Shown here piece after piece: positions 1-7,267 of a stretch of DNA of 64,000 bases. Position numbers and translations under genes: made by a program. A model generated the notes under the pieces. The model saw only the letters and a program-made list of their open reading frames with translations, searched no databases and was not told the origin of the DNA. The stretch is taken from the NCBI RefSeq assembly GCF_003254525.1, contig NZ_QFYS01000002.1:310001-374000 (forward strand). The letters run 5' to 3'. How positions within the stretch are numbered: the first letter of the stretch is position 1; the number at the start of each line of letters is the position of its first letter. The stretch is from Phenylobacterium kunshanense. GTDB taxonomy: Bacteria; Pseudomonadota; Alphaproteobacteria; Caulobacterales; Caulobacteraceae.

Positions 1-476
1 TCCCGACCCGGATCAGCTTCCAGGTCACGTCCAAGATCGACAGCCGCACCATCCTGGGCGAGCAGGGCGCCGAGCAGCTCCTGGGCCAGGGCGACATGCT
101 CTACATGGCCGGCGGCGGCCGCATCACCCGCCTGCATGGCCCGTTCGTCTCGGATGGCGAGGTCGAGGCTGTGGCCAAGTTCCTGCGCGACCAGGGCACG
201 CCGGCCTATCTCGACGAGGTCACCGCCGGCGGCGACGAGGACGGCGAGGAGGGCGACCTGGGCCTCGGCGGCGGCGAGGAGAGCAACGACCTCTACGACC
301 GCGCGGTCGCCGTGGTCACCCGCGACGGCAAGGCTTCGACCAGCTACATCCAGCGCCGCCTGCAGATCGGCTACAACCGCGCCGCCTCGCTCATGGAGCG
401 GATGGAGCAGGAAGGCGTCGTCGGCCCCGCCAACCATGCCGGCAAGCGCGAGATCCTGGTCAGCGCCGCGCCGTAG
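1..476 (+). CDS. ftsK: DNA translocase FtsK, C-terminal part (5' end outside window)
   Basis: FtsK is the hexameric membrane-anchored DNA pump at the division septum that aligns chromosome dimers for XerCD. Only about the last 158 residues are present, reading in frame from base 3. They cover the end of the RecA-like motor (ILGEQGAEQLLGQGDMLYM, typical of this family), an acidic Gly/Asp/Glu linker around residues 75-95 of the fragment, and the winged-helix gamma domain (RRLQIGYNRAASLMERME) that reads KOPS sites. The stop is at 474-476. lolA follows on the same strand, with a small opposite-strand gene between them; ftsK followed by lolA is a common alphaproteobacterial order. Identification is secure; the length cannot be judged because the start is missing. 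Confidence 0.93.
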   Translation, partial: PTRISFQVTSKIDSRTILGEQGAEQLLGQGDMLYMAGGGRITRLHGPFVSDGEVEAVAKFLRDQGTPAYLDEVTAGGDEDGEEGDLGLGGGEESNDLYDRAVAVVTRDGKASTSYIQRRLQIGYNRAASLMERMEQEGVVGPANHAGKREILVSAAP

Positions 477-480
477 GCGC

Positions 481-738
481 TCAACGGCTTCGCCGCCCCC
501 CGGGCTTGTGACTGCTGGTCATGGGGTCCGGTTTCTTCGGCAGGGCCTTCTTCCGGTCGGCGCCGACGTAGCGTTCCTGGCTGGAGCCGAGGCCCATGCG
601 GCCCGGCTGCTGCTCGCGCAGGCCCGACTCGCCGGAGCGGATCCGGGCGATGGCGTCGCGGAGCAGGGCGGCGGTCTCGAAGTCGCCGGCCTCGGCCGCC
701 TCGGCCATCCGGCGCTCCAGGTCCTCGATCATGCCCAT
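481..738 (-). CDS. small UvrB/UvrC (UVR) motif protein
   Basis: 85-aa protein whose N-terminal third (LERRMAEAAEAGDFETAALL, then RDAIARI) is a textbook UVR motif, the helical hairpin by which UvrB and UvrC contact each other and which also occurs in clamp and stress adaptor proteins. The rest is a basic, low-complexity tail rich in K, R, P and S. I start at the ATG at 738 because AAGGA lies about 8 bases upstream; an in-frame ATG six bases later is the alternative, and the longer upstream frame is not protein-like. It lies convergent to ftsK with only 4 bases between stops. The role is unknown; a UVR-mediated protein contact is inferred from the motif only. Confidence 0.75.
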   Translation of the reverse strand: MGMIEDLERRMAEAAEAGDFETAALLRDAIARIRSGESGLREQQPGRMGLGSSQERYVGADRKKALPKKPDPMTSSHKPGGRRSR

Positions 739-835
739 GGGAACGTCCTTCCGCGGACCGGCGTTGCGTCGCCTTGCGCTGGCCCTATTGCCGCCGCCCT
801 GGCGCGATAGGACGTTCGCACGTAACGGAGCAAGC

Positions 836-1471
836 ATGACCCTGACCCGCCGCAGCCTGACCCTCGCCCTCGCCGCCGCCCCGCTGGCGAGCCCGGCGTT
901 CGCGCAGAGCGCGCTGTCGGCCGCCGACAAGGCGCTGGTGGACCGGGCCGTGGCCTATCTGGAAGGGCTGACCGAGGCTCAAGGCCGCTTCGTCCAGACC
1001 GACGCGCGAGGGCGTTCGACGTCGGGCCAGCTTTTCCTGAAGCGGCCCGGCAAGGCGCGCTTCGCCTACGATCCGCCCTCGGGCCTGCTGGTGGTCTCGG
1101 ACGGCGGCGTGGTCTCGGTGCAGGACAAGCGCCTGAAGACCTTCGACCAGTATCCGCTGTCGGCGACGCCGCTGTCGCTGTTCCTCGCGCGCACGATCCG
1201 CCTCGACAGGGGCGTCAGCATCACCCGCGTCGCGCGGCTGGCCGACGGCTTCTCCATTACGGCGCGCGATGGGAAGAAGCAGACGGCGGGGCAGATCACC
1301 CTGACATTCCGCGACAGCCCCATGAGCCTGGTCGGGTGGACTGTCACCGACGCTCAGGGGCGTCCGACGCAGGTGCAGCTCCGCGGGCTGGAGCGGGCCT
1401 CCGGCCTCGACCGTTCGCTGTTCGTGCTGAAGGATCCGCGGCCGAAAAACGTCGGACGGGGCAAGGTCTGA
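836..1471 (+). CDS. lolA: outer-membrane lipoprotein carrier protein LolA
   Basis: 211-aa periplasmic carrier that takes lipoproteins from the LolCDE complex to the outer membrane. An N-terminal signal peptide with an RRSLTLALAAAPLA core ends near the ALA/FAQS region at residue 22. The mature part has the LolA fold pattern: QGRFVQTDARGR, then SGQLFLKRPGKARFAYDPPS, where the RFxY motif is diagnostic, then the hydrophobic SGLLVVSDG strand. Start at the ATG at 836, chosen for the signal peptide; the frame is open further upstream but reads as low-complexity sequence across the opposite UVR gene. Downstream of ftsK, as in other Caulobacterales. Confidence 0.9.
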   Translation: MTLTRRSLTLALAAAPLASPAFAQSALSAADKALVDRAVAYLEGLTEAQGRFVQTDARGRSTSGQLFLKRPGKARFAYDPPSGLLVVSDGGVVSVQDKRLKTFDQYPLSATPLSLFLARTIRLDRGVSITRVARLADGFSITARDGKKQTAGQITLTFRDSPMSLVGWTVTDAQGRPTQVQLRGLERASGLDRSLFVLKDPRPKNVGRGKV

Positions 1472-1525
1472 CGCCGCGTCAGGTGTGATCGCGACGACAC
1501 ACGCAAGCTTTGCTGTCGAATACCT

Positions 1526-1554
1526 TTGACAAACTGTCGCACTGTTGCGATATT
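1526..1554 (+). promoter_or_regulatory. strong housekeeping-type promoter for an intergenic transcript
   Basis: TTGACA at 1526-1531, a 17-base spacer and GATATT at 1549-1554. The -35 is a perfect consensus and the -10 matches at four to five positions depending on the reference. The start would fall near 1561. It faces xthA but a perfect terminator hairpin intervenes at 1645-1682, so most transcription should end before the gene. Confidence 0.6.
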
Positions 1555-1560
1555 GTCACT

Positions 1561-1682
1561 ACGTCGCTGGCGCGCGCGTCGCGTCGGCGAACACCGTGCC
1601 GGAACCTATCCCCTCCCGGCGGCGGCATGAGAGACGACTCTTACGGCCCGGGCGCTCGCCATAGCGCCCGGGCCTTTCTTTC
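1561..1682 (+). ncRNA. candidate small RNA (about 120 nt)
   Basis: A consensus promoter at 1526-1554 and an intrinsic terminator at 1645-1682 bracket about 120 bases with no plausible reading frame. The body carries a C-rich stretch, CCTATCCCCTCCCGG (about 1606-1620), of the kind that pairs with Shine-Dalgarno sequences in alphaproteobacterial sRNAs. It could instead be an attenuated leader of xthA, whose ATG lies 27 bases past the terminator. I do not recognise it as a known family. Confidence 0.5.
1645..1682 (+). terminator. intrinsic terminator of the 1561-1682 transcript
   Basis: Perfect 12-bp stem (1645-1656 with 1663-1674), six-base loop CGCCAT, then TTTCTTTC. This is one of the strongest hairpins in the window and is not at the end of any protein gene: lolA ends 170 bases earlier and a new promoter lies in between. 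Confidence 0.75.
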
Positions 1683-1708
1683 GTTCAGCTCTGGCTTAGA
1701 GAGACGGG

Positions 1709-2515
1709 ATGCGCCTTCGCCTCTGCACCTGGAACGTCAACTCCGTCCGCCTGCGCGCCGAACAGGTCGCCCGCTTCGTGGCCGAGCAGGCGCCCGACGT
1801 CCTTTGCCTACAGGAAATCAAGTGCCGCGAGGGCGAGTTTCCGGTGAACGCCTTCAGGGACATGGGGCTGCCGCACCTGAAGATCGCGGGTCAGAAGGGC
1901 TGGCACGGCGTCGCCATCGCCTCGCGCCTGCCGATCGAGGACGCGCCGCCGCTTGATGTCTGCCGGGAGAAGCACGCCCGGTGCGTGGGCGGCATGATCG
2001 CGGGGGTCGAAGTGCACAATTTCTATATCCCCGCCGGCGGCGATGTGCCGGACCGGGCGGAGAACCCCAAGTTCGACCACAAGCTCGACTTCTACGAGAA
2101 GCTCACCGCCGAGCTGGGCAAGCGCGACCCCAAGGCGCCGCTGGCCGTCGTTGGCGACCTCAACGTGGCCCCGGGCGAGTTCGACGTCTGGAACCACAAG
2201 TACATGTCGAAGATCGTCAGCCACACGCCGGTGGAGATCGAGGCGTTCCGGGCCATGGAGGCATCGCTCGGCTTCATCGACCTGATGCGGGAGGCGACGC
2301 CCGAGCCTGCGAAGCTGGCCTCGTGGTGGAGCTATCGCGCCGCTGACTTCCGGCAGTCAAACCGCGGCCTCAGGCTGGACCACATCCTCATAACTCCCGG
2401 CCTGCGCGAGGCCGCCTGGCGACTGGGCGCGCCCGCGACGCGCATCCATGAGGATGTCCGGGCCTGGGAGCGCCCCAGCGACCATGCCCCGGTCAGCGCG
2501 GACCTGGTGCTGTAG
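1709..2515 (+). CDS. xthA: exodeoxyribonuclease III
   Basis: 268-aa AP endonuclease/3'-5' exonuclease for base-excision repair. Motifs of the EEP fold are in order: WNVNSVRLR at the start, LQEIKC (metal-binding Glu), GDLNVAPGEFDVWN (catalytic Asp/Asn) and the C-terminal SDHAPVSADL with the catalytic His. Full length for the family. GAGAGACGGG just upstream serves as a weak ribosome site. It converges on and overlaps by 23 bases the small secreted-protein gene on the other strand. Confidence 0.93.
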   Translation: MRLRLCTWNVNSVRLRAEQVARFVAEQAPDVLCLQEIKCREGEFPVNAFRDMGLPHLKIAGQKGWHGVAIASRLPIEDAPPLDVCREKHARCVGGMIAGVEVHNFYIPAGGDVPDRAENPKFDHKLDFYEKLTAELGKRDPKAPLAVVGDLNVAPGEFDVWNHKYMSKIVSHTPVEIEAFRAMEASLGFIDLMREATPEPAKLASWWSYRAADFRQSNRGLRLDHILITPGLREAAWRLGAPATRIHEDVRAWERPSDHAPVSADLVL

Positions 2516-2903
2516 GCTCCCGCCCCTGCACGCCGACGAGGTAGGCGACCTCATAGAGCCCGCCCGCCTTGGGGCGCTTCAGATAGAGCCGATAGCTCTG
2601 CCCGGGGCGGGTGTCGTACTGGTTCGGGCATTGCCTGGGCCCGGTCCAGACGCGGTAGCGGACCTCGCCGCCCCGCGCGGTCCCGCCCTTCAGGACCTGC
2701 GAGACCACCGCGCTCGCCTCGCCCTCGCGCAGCCCCATGCCCTGGCCTCCGAACGCCTGGGTCCGCACCTTCGCCACCACGACAAGGTCGGCGTAACGGA
2801 ACGCGCGCGGCTCGGTTTCCGGGGTGAAGGAGATGGTGCAGGCGATCGCGGCCACGGGCGACAGCGCGACGACGCCGGCCGCCCAGGCGGAAAGACGCTT
2901 CAC
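2493..2903 (-). CDS. small exported protein, function unknown
   Basis: 136-aa protein with an N-terminal signal segment (VKRLSAWAAGVVALSPVAA) followed by IAC, which could be a lipobox-like cleavage site or simply a signal-peptidase I site before a cysteine. The mature region holds three cysteines and a YRVWTGPRQCPNQYDTRPGQ segment. I do not recognise the family. I start at the GTG at 2903, because GTGA overlaps the stop of the upstream regulator by 4 bases, indicating coupled translation; the longer upstream frame lies inside the regulator gene. Co-expression with the CenR-like regulator hints at an envelope role, but this is inference. Confidence 0.65.
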   Translation of the reverse strand: MKRLSAWAAGVVALSPVAAIACTISFTPETEPRAFRYADLVVVAKVRTQAFGGQGMGLREGEASAVVSQVLKGGTARGGEVRYRVWTGPRQCPNQYDTRPGQSYRLYLKRPKAGGLYEVAYLVGVQGREPTAPGPR

Positions 2904-3583
2904 GGCGCCAGCTTGTAGCCGCCCTGTTCGGTCAGCAGCAGGCGGGCGTTGGCGGGGTCGGGTTCGATCTTCTGGCGCAGGCGGTAGACGTGGGTCTCGA
3001 GCGTGTGGGTGGTGACCCCGGCGTTGTAGCCCCACACCTCGGCCAGAAGTTCCTCCCGGCTGACGGCCTTCTCGCCGGCCCGGTAGAGGTACTTCAGGAT
3101 GTTGGTCTCTTTCTCGGTGAGACGGATCTTCTTGCCCTTCTCGTCCACCAGCACCTTGGCCGCCGGGCGAAACTCGTAGGCCCCCAGGCGGAAGACCGCG
3201 CCCTCGGAATGCTCGTAGTCGCGGAGCTGGACCCGGATGCGGGCCAGCAGGACGGCGAACTTATAGGGCTTGGTGACATAGTCGTTGGCCCCGGCGTCCA
3301 GTCCGCGGACCGTGTCCTCGTCGGTGTCGGCGGCGGTCAGCATGATCACAGGCGCGGTCACCCCGTCCTGGCGCATCCGGGCGCAGGCGTCCCGGCCGTC
3401 CATGTCGGGCAGGTCGACGTCCAGCAGGACAAGGTCGGGCTTCGCCTCGCGCGCCAGGCGGACGCCTTCGCCGGCGGTGGGCGCTTCCACCGTCTCGAAG
3501 CCCTCGGCCTGCAACTGCTCGGCGATCGCCCCGCGAAGGTCCTGGTCGTCGTCGACGATGAGGAGGGTCTTGCGTTGAGCCAT
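2900..3583 (-). CDS. cenR: OmpR/PhoB-family response regulator, CenR-like
   Basis: 227-aa DNA-binding response regulator. Receiver domain residues 1-120 have the acidic pocket D11-D13, phosphoacceptor D55 (LLDVDLPDMDGR), switch T83 and K105. The winged-helix effector follows (residues 130-227: RLTEKETNILKYLYRAGE, VWGYNAGVTTHTLETHVYRL, ending GGYKLAP). This combination closely matches, from memory, the alphaproteobacterial CenR group, essential for envelope integrity in Caulobacter crescentus; the paired kinase CenK is not in the window. Start ATG at 3583, in a 54-base divergent gap with the L,D-transpeptidase-like gene. The family is certain; the CenR assignment is moderately so. Confidence 0.75.
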   Translation of the reverse strand: MAQRKTLLIVDDDQDLRGAIAEQLQAEGFETVEAPTAGEGVRLAREAKPDLVLLDVDLPDMDGRDACARMRQDGVTAPVIMLTAADTDEDTVRGLDAGANDYVTKPYKFAVLLARIRVQLRDYEHSEGAVFRLGAYEFRPAAKVLVDEKGKKIRLTEKETNILKYLYRAGEKAVSREELLAEVWGYNAGVTTHTLETHVYRLRQKIEPDPANARLLLTEQGGYKLAP

Positions 3584-3637
3584 GTTGGGCAACAAACACC
3601 ATCTGGGCGGCTGGCGCCAAAGGGATTTGATCCACCC

Positions 3638-4144
3638 GTGATCTTCACCGCCACATCCGACGGCTGGCTGGACCTCGGCGAGCGCAAGGCGCGCTGCGCC
3701 CTGGGCCCGGCCGGCGTGATACCCGCCGCCGAGAAACGCGAGGGCGACCTGGCCTCTCCCGCCGGCGTCTGGCCGATCCGCGAGGTCTGGTACCGGCCCG
3801 ACCGCGGCCCGCCGCCCGCGACCGAGTTCAGGGTCCACGCGATGGACGAGGACGACGGGTGGTGCGACGATCCGGCGGACCCGGCCTACAACCGCCACGT
3901 CAAGCTGCCCTATCCGGCCAGCGCCGAGCGGCTGTGGCGGGATGACGGCGTCTACGACATCGTCGTCGTGCTGGGGCACAACGACGACCCGCCGGTCCCC
4001 GGCCTGGGGTCGGCGATCTTCCTGCACCTGTGCAAGCCGGGCTATCCGCCCACCCACGGCTGCATCGCCGTCGAGCGCGCCGACCTTGAGGCGCTGCTGG
4101 AGGACGCCCGCCCCGGCGACTCGGTCGAGATCCGGGCCGTCTAG
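3638..4144 (+). CDS. L,D-transpeptidase (YkuD) domain protein
   Basis: 168-aa YkuD-fold protein. The catalytic signature is present as PTHGCIAVERADL (residues about 141-153), with the upstream conserved FLHLCKPGYPPT; the Cys of HGC is the nucleophile that makes 3-3 peptidoglycan crosslinks or attaches proteins to peptidoglycan. Start is a GTG at 3638, the only reasonable one; AGGGA lies about 13 bases upstream. No signal peptide is visible, which is odd for a cell-wall enzyme; either it has a non-classical route or the true start is further upstream in the 54-base divergent spacer. Divergent from the CenR-like regulator, which fits envelope control. Confidence 0.8.
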   Translation: MIFTATSDGWLDLGERKARCALGPAGVIPAAEKREGDLASPAGVWPIREVWYRPDRGPPPATEFRVHAMDEDDGWCDDPADPAYNRHVKLPYPASAERLWRDDGVYDIVVVLGHNDDPPVPGLGSAIFLHLCKPGYPPTHGCIAVERADLEALLEDARPGDSVEIRAV

Positions 4145-4148
4145 GCGC

Positions 4149-4331
4149 TCACCGAGGCGGGCCGCCGTCTCCCGCGCCCTGGGGCGGCCGCGGGTTGCGC
4201 GGGGGCTCGAGACCGTCGTCCTGTCGGGCCTGCGGATAGCGCTCCGGCCCACCGGCGTCCTTCGCAGCGTCGAGAGGCTGGGCGGCGTTCTCCTTGCGGC
4301 CCTCGGTCTGGAGGCTGCGCTCCCTGTCCAT
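4149..4331 (-). CDS. possible small hydrophilic protein (60 aa)
   Basis: An open frame from the ATG at 4331 encodes a highly charged, disordered-looking peptide rich in E, K, R, P and G (it starts MDRERSLQTEGRKEN and ends PPQGAGDGGPPR). Composition is that of short alphaproteobacterial hypothetical proteins rather than random shadow coding, but no domain is recognisable and the ribosome site is weak. It is the only candidate in the 325 bases between the YkuD gene and the cytochrome gene; the remaining bases (4332-4469) show no clear promoter or hairpin. Confidence 0.35.
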   Translation of the reverse strand: MDRERSLQTEGRKENAAQPLDAAKDAGGPERYPQARQDDGLEPPRNPRPPQGAGDGGPPR

Positions 4332-4469
4332 GGTCGGATGCTCCGTCTTCCGGGTTCGCCATTCAAAGTCACGGCGGGCGGGTATCGTTCCAGCGCATCG
4401 GGGGTCGCCTCGCGGGACGGACGGCGCCAGATTGCCCGCCAGGAGGCCCATGGGGTGGCGGGGGACGAG

Positions 4470-5288
4470 ATGGCCAGGAAAGAGCTCGTACGCCGCCACA
4501 GCGGGGTGGTGCGCCTGACGCACTGGGTCAATGTGGTCGCGATGCTGGTCCTGCTGATGAGCGGGCTGCAGATCTTCAACGCGCACCCGGCGCTCTACTG
4601 GGGCCATGCGTCGACGTTCGCCGACCCCTGGCTCTCGGTCCGCAAGGTCGAGATCGGCGACCAGCCGCGCGGGATCACCGCCATCGGCTCCCTGACCCTC
4701 GACACCACCGGCCTGCTCGGCTGGTCGGGCCCCGAGGGCCGTCGCGAACAGCGCGCCTTCCCGAGCTGGTCCACGATCCCGAGCTGGCGCGACCTGGCGA
4801 TCGGCCGGCGCTGGCACTTCTTCTTCGCCTGGGTCTTCGTGGCCAACCTCGCCCTCTACTGGGCCTGGAGCCTTGCGGGGGGCCACCTCCGGCGGGACCT
4901 CCTGCCGACCCGCGCGCAGCTCAGGCCGGACCATCTCGCGCACGAGATCGCGGCGCATGCCCGCCTGCGATTCGCGAAGGGCGACGCCGCGCGCACGTAC
5001 AACGTGATCCAGAAGCTGGCCTACCTTTCGGTGGTGGCGGTGCTGCTGCCGCTGATGGTGGCAACCGGCCTTTCCATGTCGCCCGGGTTCAACGCCACCG
5101 TGCCTGGCCTGGTCGATCTCTTCGGCGGGCGCCAGTCCGCCCGGACGATCCATTTCCTCGCCGCATCTGGCCTCGTGCTGTTCGTGGCCGTCCACCTGGC
5201 GCTGGTCGTCCTCTCCGGCCCCTGGAACGGCGTGCGCTCGATGATCACCGGCCGGTACGCCATCGTGCGGGAAGGAGACCGGTCATGA
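4470..5288 (+). CDS. cytochrome b (FdnI/HydC-type membrane diheme subunit)
   Basis: 272-aa integral membrane cytochrome b of the b561/formate-dehydrogenase-gamma group. The N-terminus has the heme-ligand-containing helix RLTHWVNVVAMLVLLMSGLQ; further helices are near residues 110-135 (WHFFFAWVFVANLALYWAWS), 185-205 and 220-250 (HFLAASGLVLFVAVHLALVV). The start at 4470 gives the normal N-terminus; the frame is open far upstream but only as a shadow. Its stop overlaps the next gene by 4 bases (ATGA), so it is the probable electron partner of the molybdopterin protein: quinol to heme b to Mo centre. Confidence 0.85.
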   Translation: MARKELVRRHSGVVRLTHWVNVVAMLVLLMSGLQIFNAHPALYWGHASTFADPWLSVRKVEIGDQPRGITAIGSLTLDTTGLLGWSGPEGRREQRAFPSWSTIPSWRDLAIGRRWHFFFAWVFVANLALYWAWSLAGGHLRRDLLPTRAQLRPDHLAHEIAAHARLRFAKGDAARTYNVIQKLAYLSVVAVLLPLMVATGLSMSPGFNATVPGLVDLFGGRQSARTIHFLAASGLVLFVAVHLALVVLSGPWNGVRSMITGRYAIVREGDRS

Positions 5289-6058
5289 CCCTGGATCGCC
5301 GCCGCTGGCTGTCGGCCGCCGGGGCCGCGCTCGGCTCGGCCTGGCTCGCCGGCTGCGATCGCCTCGCCACGAATTCGACCTTCACCGGCGTGCTGCGGGT
5401 CGCGGAACGGTGGACGAAGGGCGCCCAGCGCCTGGTGACCGACCGCAACGCCCTGGCCCGCGAGTTCAGCCGGGCGGAGATCTCCAGGGATTTCCGCGCC
5501 AACGGCACCCTGCGCCCGCAGGATCCCGAGTACGTCGCCCTCGTGGCGGAGAACTTCGCGGGCTACCGCCTCGTCATCGACGGCCTGGTGGAGCAGCCGC
5601 TGGCCCTGACGCTTGCCGAGGTCCGGGCCGCGCCGGCGCGCACGCAGGTCACCCGCCACGACTGCGTGGAGGGCTGGTCCTCGATCGGGGAGTGGACGGG
5701 CGCCCGCCTGTCGGCCCTGCTCGACCGGGCGCGGCTGAAGCCCGAGGCGCGCTACATCGTCCTCCACTGCGCCGACACCCTGGACCCCTACGCCACGGAC
5801 GGCGCGGGCCGCTACTACGAGAGCATCGACCTCGTCGACGCCTACCACCCGCAGACCATCCTGGCCTATGCGATGAACGGCGCCACGTTGCCGGTCCGCC
5901 ACGGCGCGCCGCTGCGCCTGAGGGTCGAGCGCCAGCTCGGCTACAAGCACGCCAAGTACGTCATGCGGGTGGAGGCGGTCGCCTCTCTGGAGGGGATCGG
6001 CCGCGGCCAGGGCGGCTTCTGGCCCGACCGCGGCTACGAGTGGTACGCCGGCATCTGA
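5285..6058 (+). CDS. molybdopterin-dependent oxidoreductase (sulfite oxidase/MsrP fold)
   Basis: 257-aa single-domain sulfite-oxidase-fold protein. N-terminus RRRWLSAAGAALGSAWLAGC combines a twin-arginine pair with a lipobox-like LAGC, suggesting export folded with its cofactor and possible lipid anchoring. The molybdenum-ligating cysteine lies in RHDCVEGWSSIGEWTG (about residue 122), and RHGAPLRLRVERQLGYKHAK is the cofactor-binding C-terminal segment. MsrP repairs periplasmic methionine sulfoxide with a YedZ-type heme partner; here the partner gene is an FdnI-like cytochrome instead, so the substrate may differ. Translation is coupled to the cytochrome gene. moaA, moaD and moaE for its cofactor are elsewhere in the window. 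Confidence 0.85.
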   Translation: MTLDRRRWLSAAGAALGSAWLAGCDRLATNSTFTGVLRVAERWTKGAQRLVTDRNALAREFSRAEISRDFRANGTLRPQDPEYVALVAENFAGYRLVIDGLVEQPLALTLAEVRAAPARTQVTRHDCVEGWSSIGEWTGARLSALLDRARLKPEARYIVLHCADTLDPYATDGAGRYYESIDLVDAYHPQTILAYAMNGATLPVRHGAPLRLRVERQLGYKHAKYVMRVEAVASLEGIGRGQGGFWPDRGYEWYAGI

Positions 6059-6062
6059 CAGC

Positions 6063-6090
6063 AAAAGGGCCGGGGATCGCTCCCCGGCCC
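6063..6090 (-). terminator. terminator of the homospermidine synthase gene
   Basis: Perfect 10-bp stem (6067-6076 with 6081-6090), loop TCGC, followed on the minus strand by TTTT (6063-6066). It sits between two convergent genes and may also slow transcription from the left. Confidence 0.7.
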
Positions 6091-6110
6091 AGGTCCGATC
6101 CCGGACTGGC

Positions 6111-7163
6111 TTATTTCGCGAACAGGTCGGCCCAACGGCGCTTCTTGCGGTTCTTGTGCGCGCCGCGGTGGAAGGCGTCGGAGGCGATCAGCGGGACCAC
6201 CGTGGTGGCTTCCGCGAACACCATCTGCTCCCAGGTCACGTCCACCTTGCCCCAGGAGCAGGCCTCCTTGAGCGTCGAGGACGAGCAGGCGCCGTCGCGC
6301 ACGTCGGCCACGGTGATCTGGACCGCGTACTTGTGCATGTCGACCTCGTGGCCGAGGATCTCGGCGCACACGACGGTGTCCTGCGCGAAGTTCTTCGGCA
6401 CGCCGCCGCCGACCATGAAGAGGCCGGTCGCGCCTGCCTTCAGCTTGATCTCGGTGAGCTCGCGGAAGTCGGCCACCGCGTCGATGGTGAGGTAGGGCTT
6501 GCCCGCCTTCATCCGCTCGACCTGGTGCTTCACGAGGCCGAAGCCTGCCGAGCTGTCCACGAACGCCGGGCAGAAGATCGGCACGCCCTCGCGGTAGGCC
6601 ACCTCGATCAGGCTGTCCGGCTTCTTGGCGTTGCCGGCCGCCAGCCACTTGCCCATCTCGTGGATGAACTCGCGGCTCGAATAGGGGCGCGGCTCCAGCA
6701 GTTCGCAGATCTCGTAGATCGTGCCGTCGCAGTTCTGGAGCTCTTCCTCGTCGATGTAGGTGTCGTAGATGCGGTCGATGTACATCTCCCGCAGCTCACG
6801 ATCGTCCACCGTGGAGTCGGCCTGGTAGTGCTTGAAGCCGAGGGCTTCGAAGAAGTCCATGTCGACGATCGAGGCGCCCGTGGCCACGACCACGTCGATC
6901 ATCCCGTGCTTCAGCATGTCCCGGTAGATGTGCATGCAGCCGCCGGCCGAGGTGGAGCCGGCCAGCGTCAGCCAGGTCGAGCAGTCACCGTCTTCCAGAG
7001 ACATCGACCAGATGTCGGCCGCACGCGCCGTGTCACGGCTGGTGAAGCTCATCTTCCGCATGGAGTCGATGATCGGCCGGGCGTCGTACTGATCGATCGC
7101 CACATGCTCGACGGTGTTGGCCAGGAGTTCGGCCTTGCGGTTCGAATTCGCCGGAGCGTTCAT
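6111..7163 (-). CDS. deoxyhypusine-synthase-family protein, probable homospermidine synthase
   Basis: 350-aa NAD-dependent spermidine-type aminobutyltransferase. Family features: SMSLEDGDCSTWLTLAGSTS near residue 54, VDVVVATGASIVDMD-like dinucleotide region (DVVVATGASIVDMDF), GMPHEM-type segments, and the C-terminal KNFAQDTVVCAEILGH block. Bacteria lack the eIF5A substrate, and homologues of this kind studied elsewhere make homospermidine from putrescine. The next gene upstream is an ornithine-type decarboxylase, source of putrescine, which supports that role. Start ATG at 7163. About 105 bases separate it from the decarboxylase, so it may be co-transcribed or have its own promoter. Confidence 0.82.
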   Translation of the reverse strand: MNAPANSNRKAELLANTVEHVAIDQYDARPIIDSMRKMSFTSRDTARAADIWSMSLEDGDCSTWLTLAGSTSAGGCMHIYRDMLKHGMIDVVVATGASIVDMDFFEALGFKHYQADSTVDDRELREMYIDRIYDTYIDEEELQNCDGTIYEICELLEPRPYSSREFIHEMGKWLAAGNAKKPDSLIEVAYREGVPIFCPAFVDSSAGFGLVKHQVERMKAGKPYLTIDAVADFRELTEIKLKAGATGLFMVGGGVPKNFAQDTVVCAEILGHEVDMHKYAVQITVADVRDGACSSSTLKEACSWGKVDVTWEQMVFAEATTVVPLIASDAFHRGAHKNRKKRRWADLFAK

Positions 7164-7267
7164 CTTCTGAAGTTCCCTTCTGAGGGTGATCGCCCGTCCG
7201 AAAATAGAAAGGCGCGACCGGGACGGAGCGACCGGCCGCGCCTATAACACTTCAACGTGTCAGCTAG

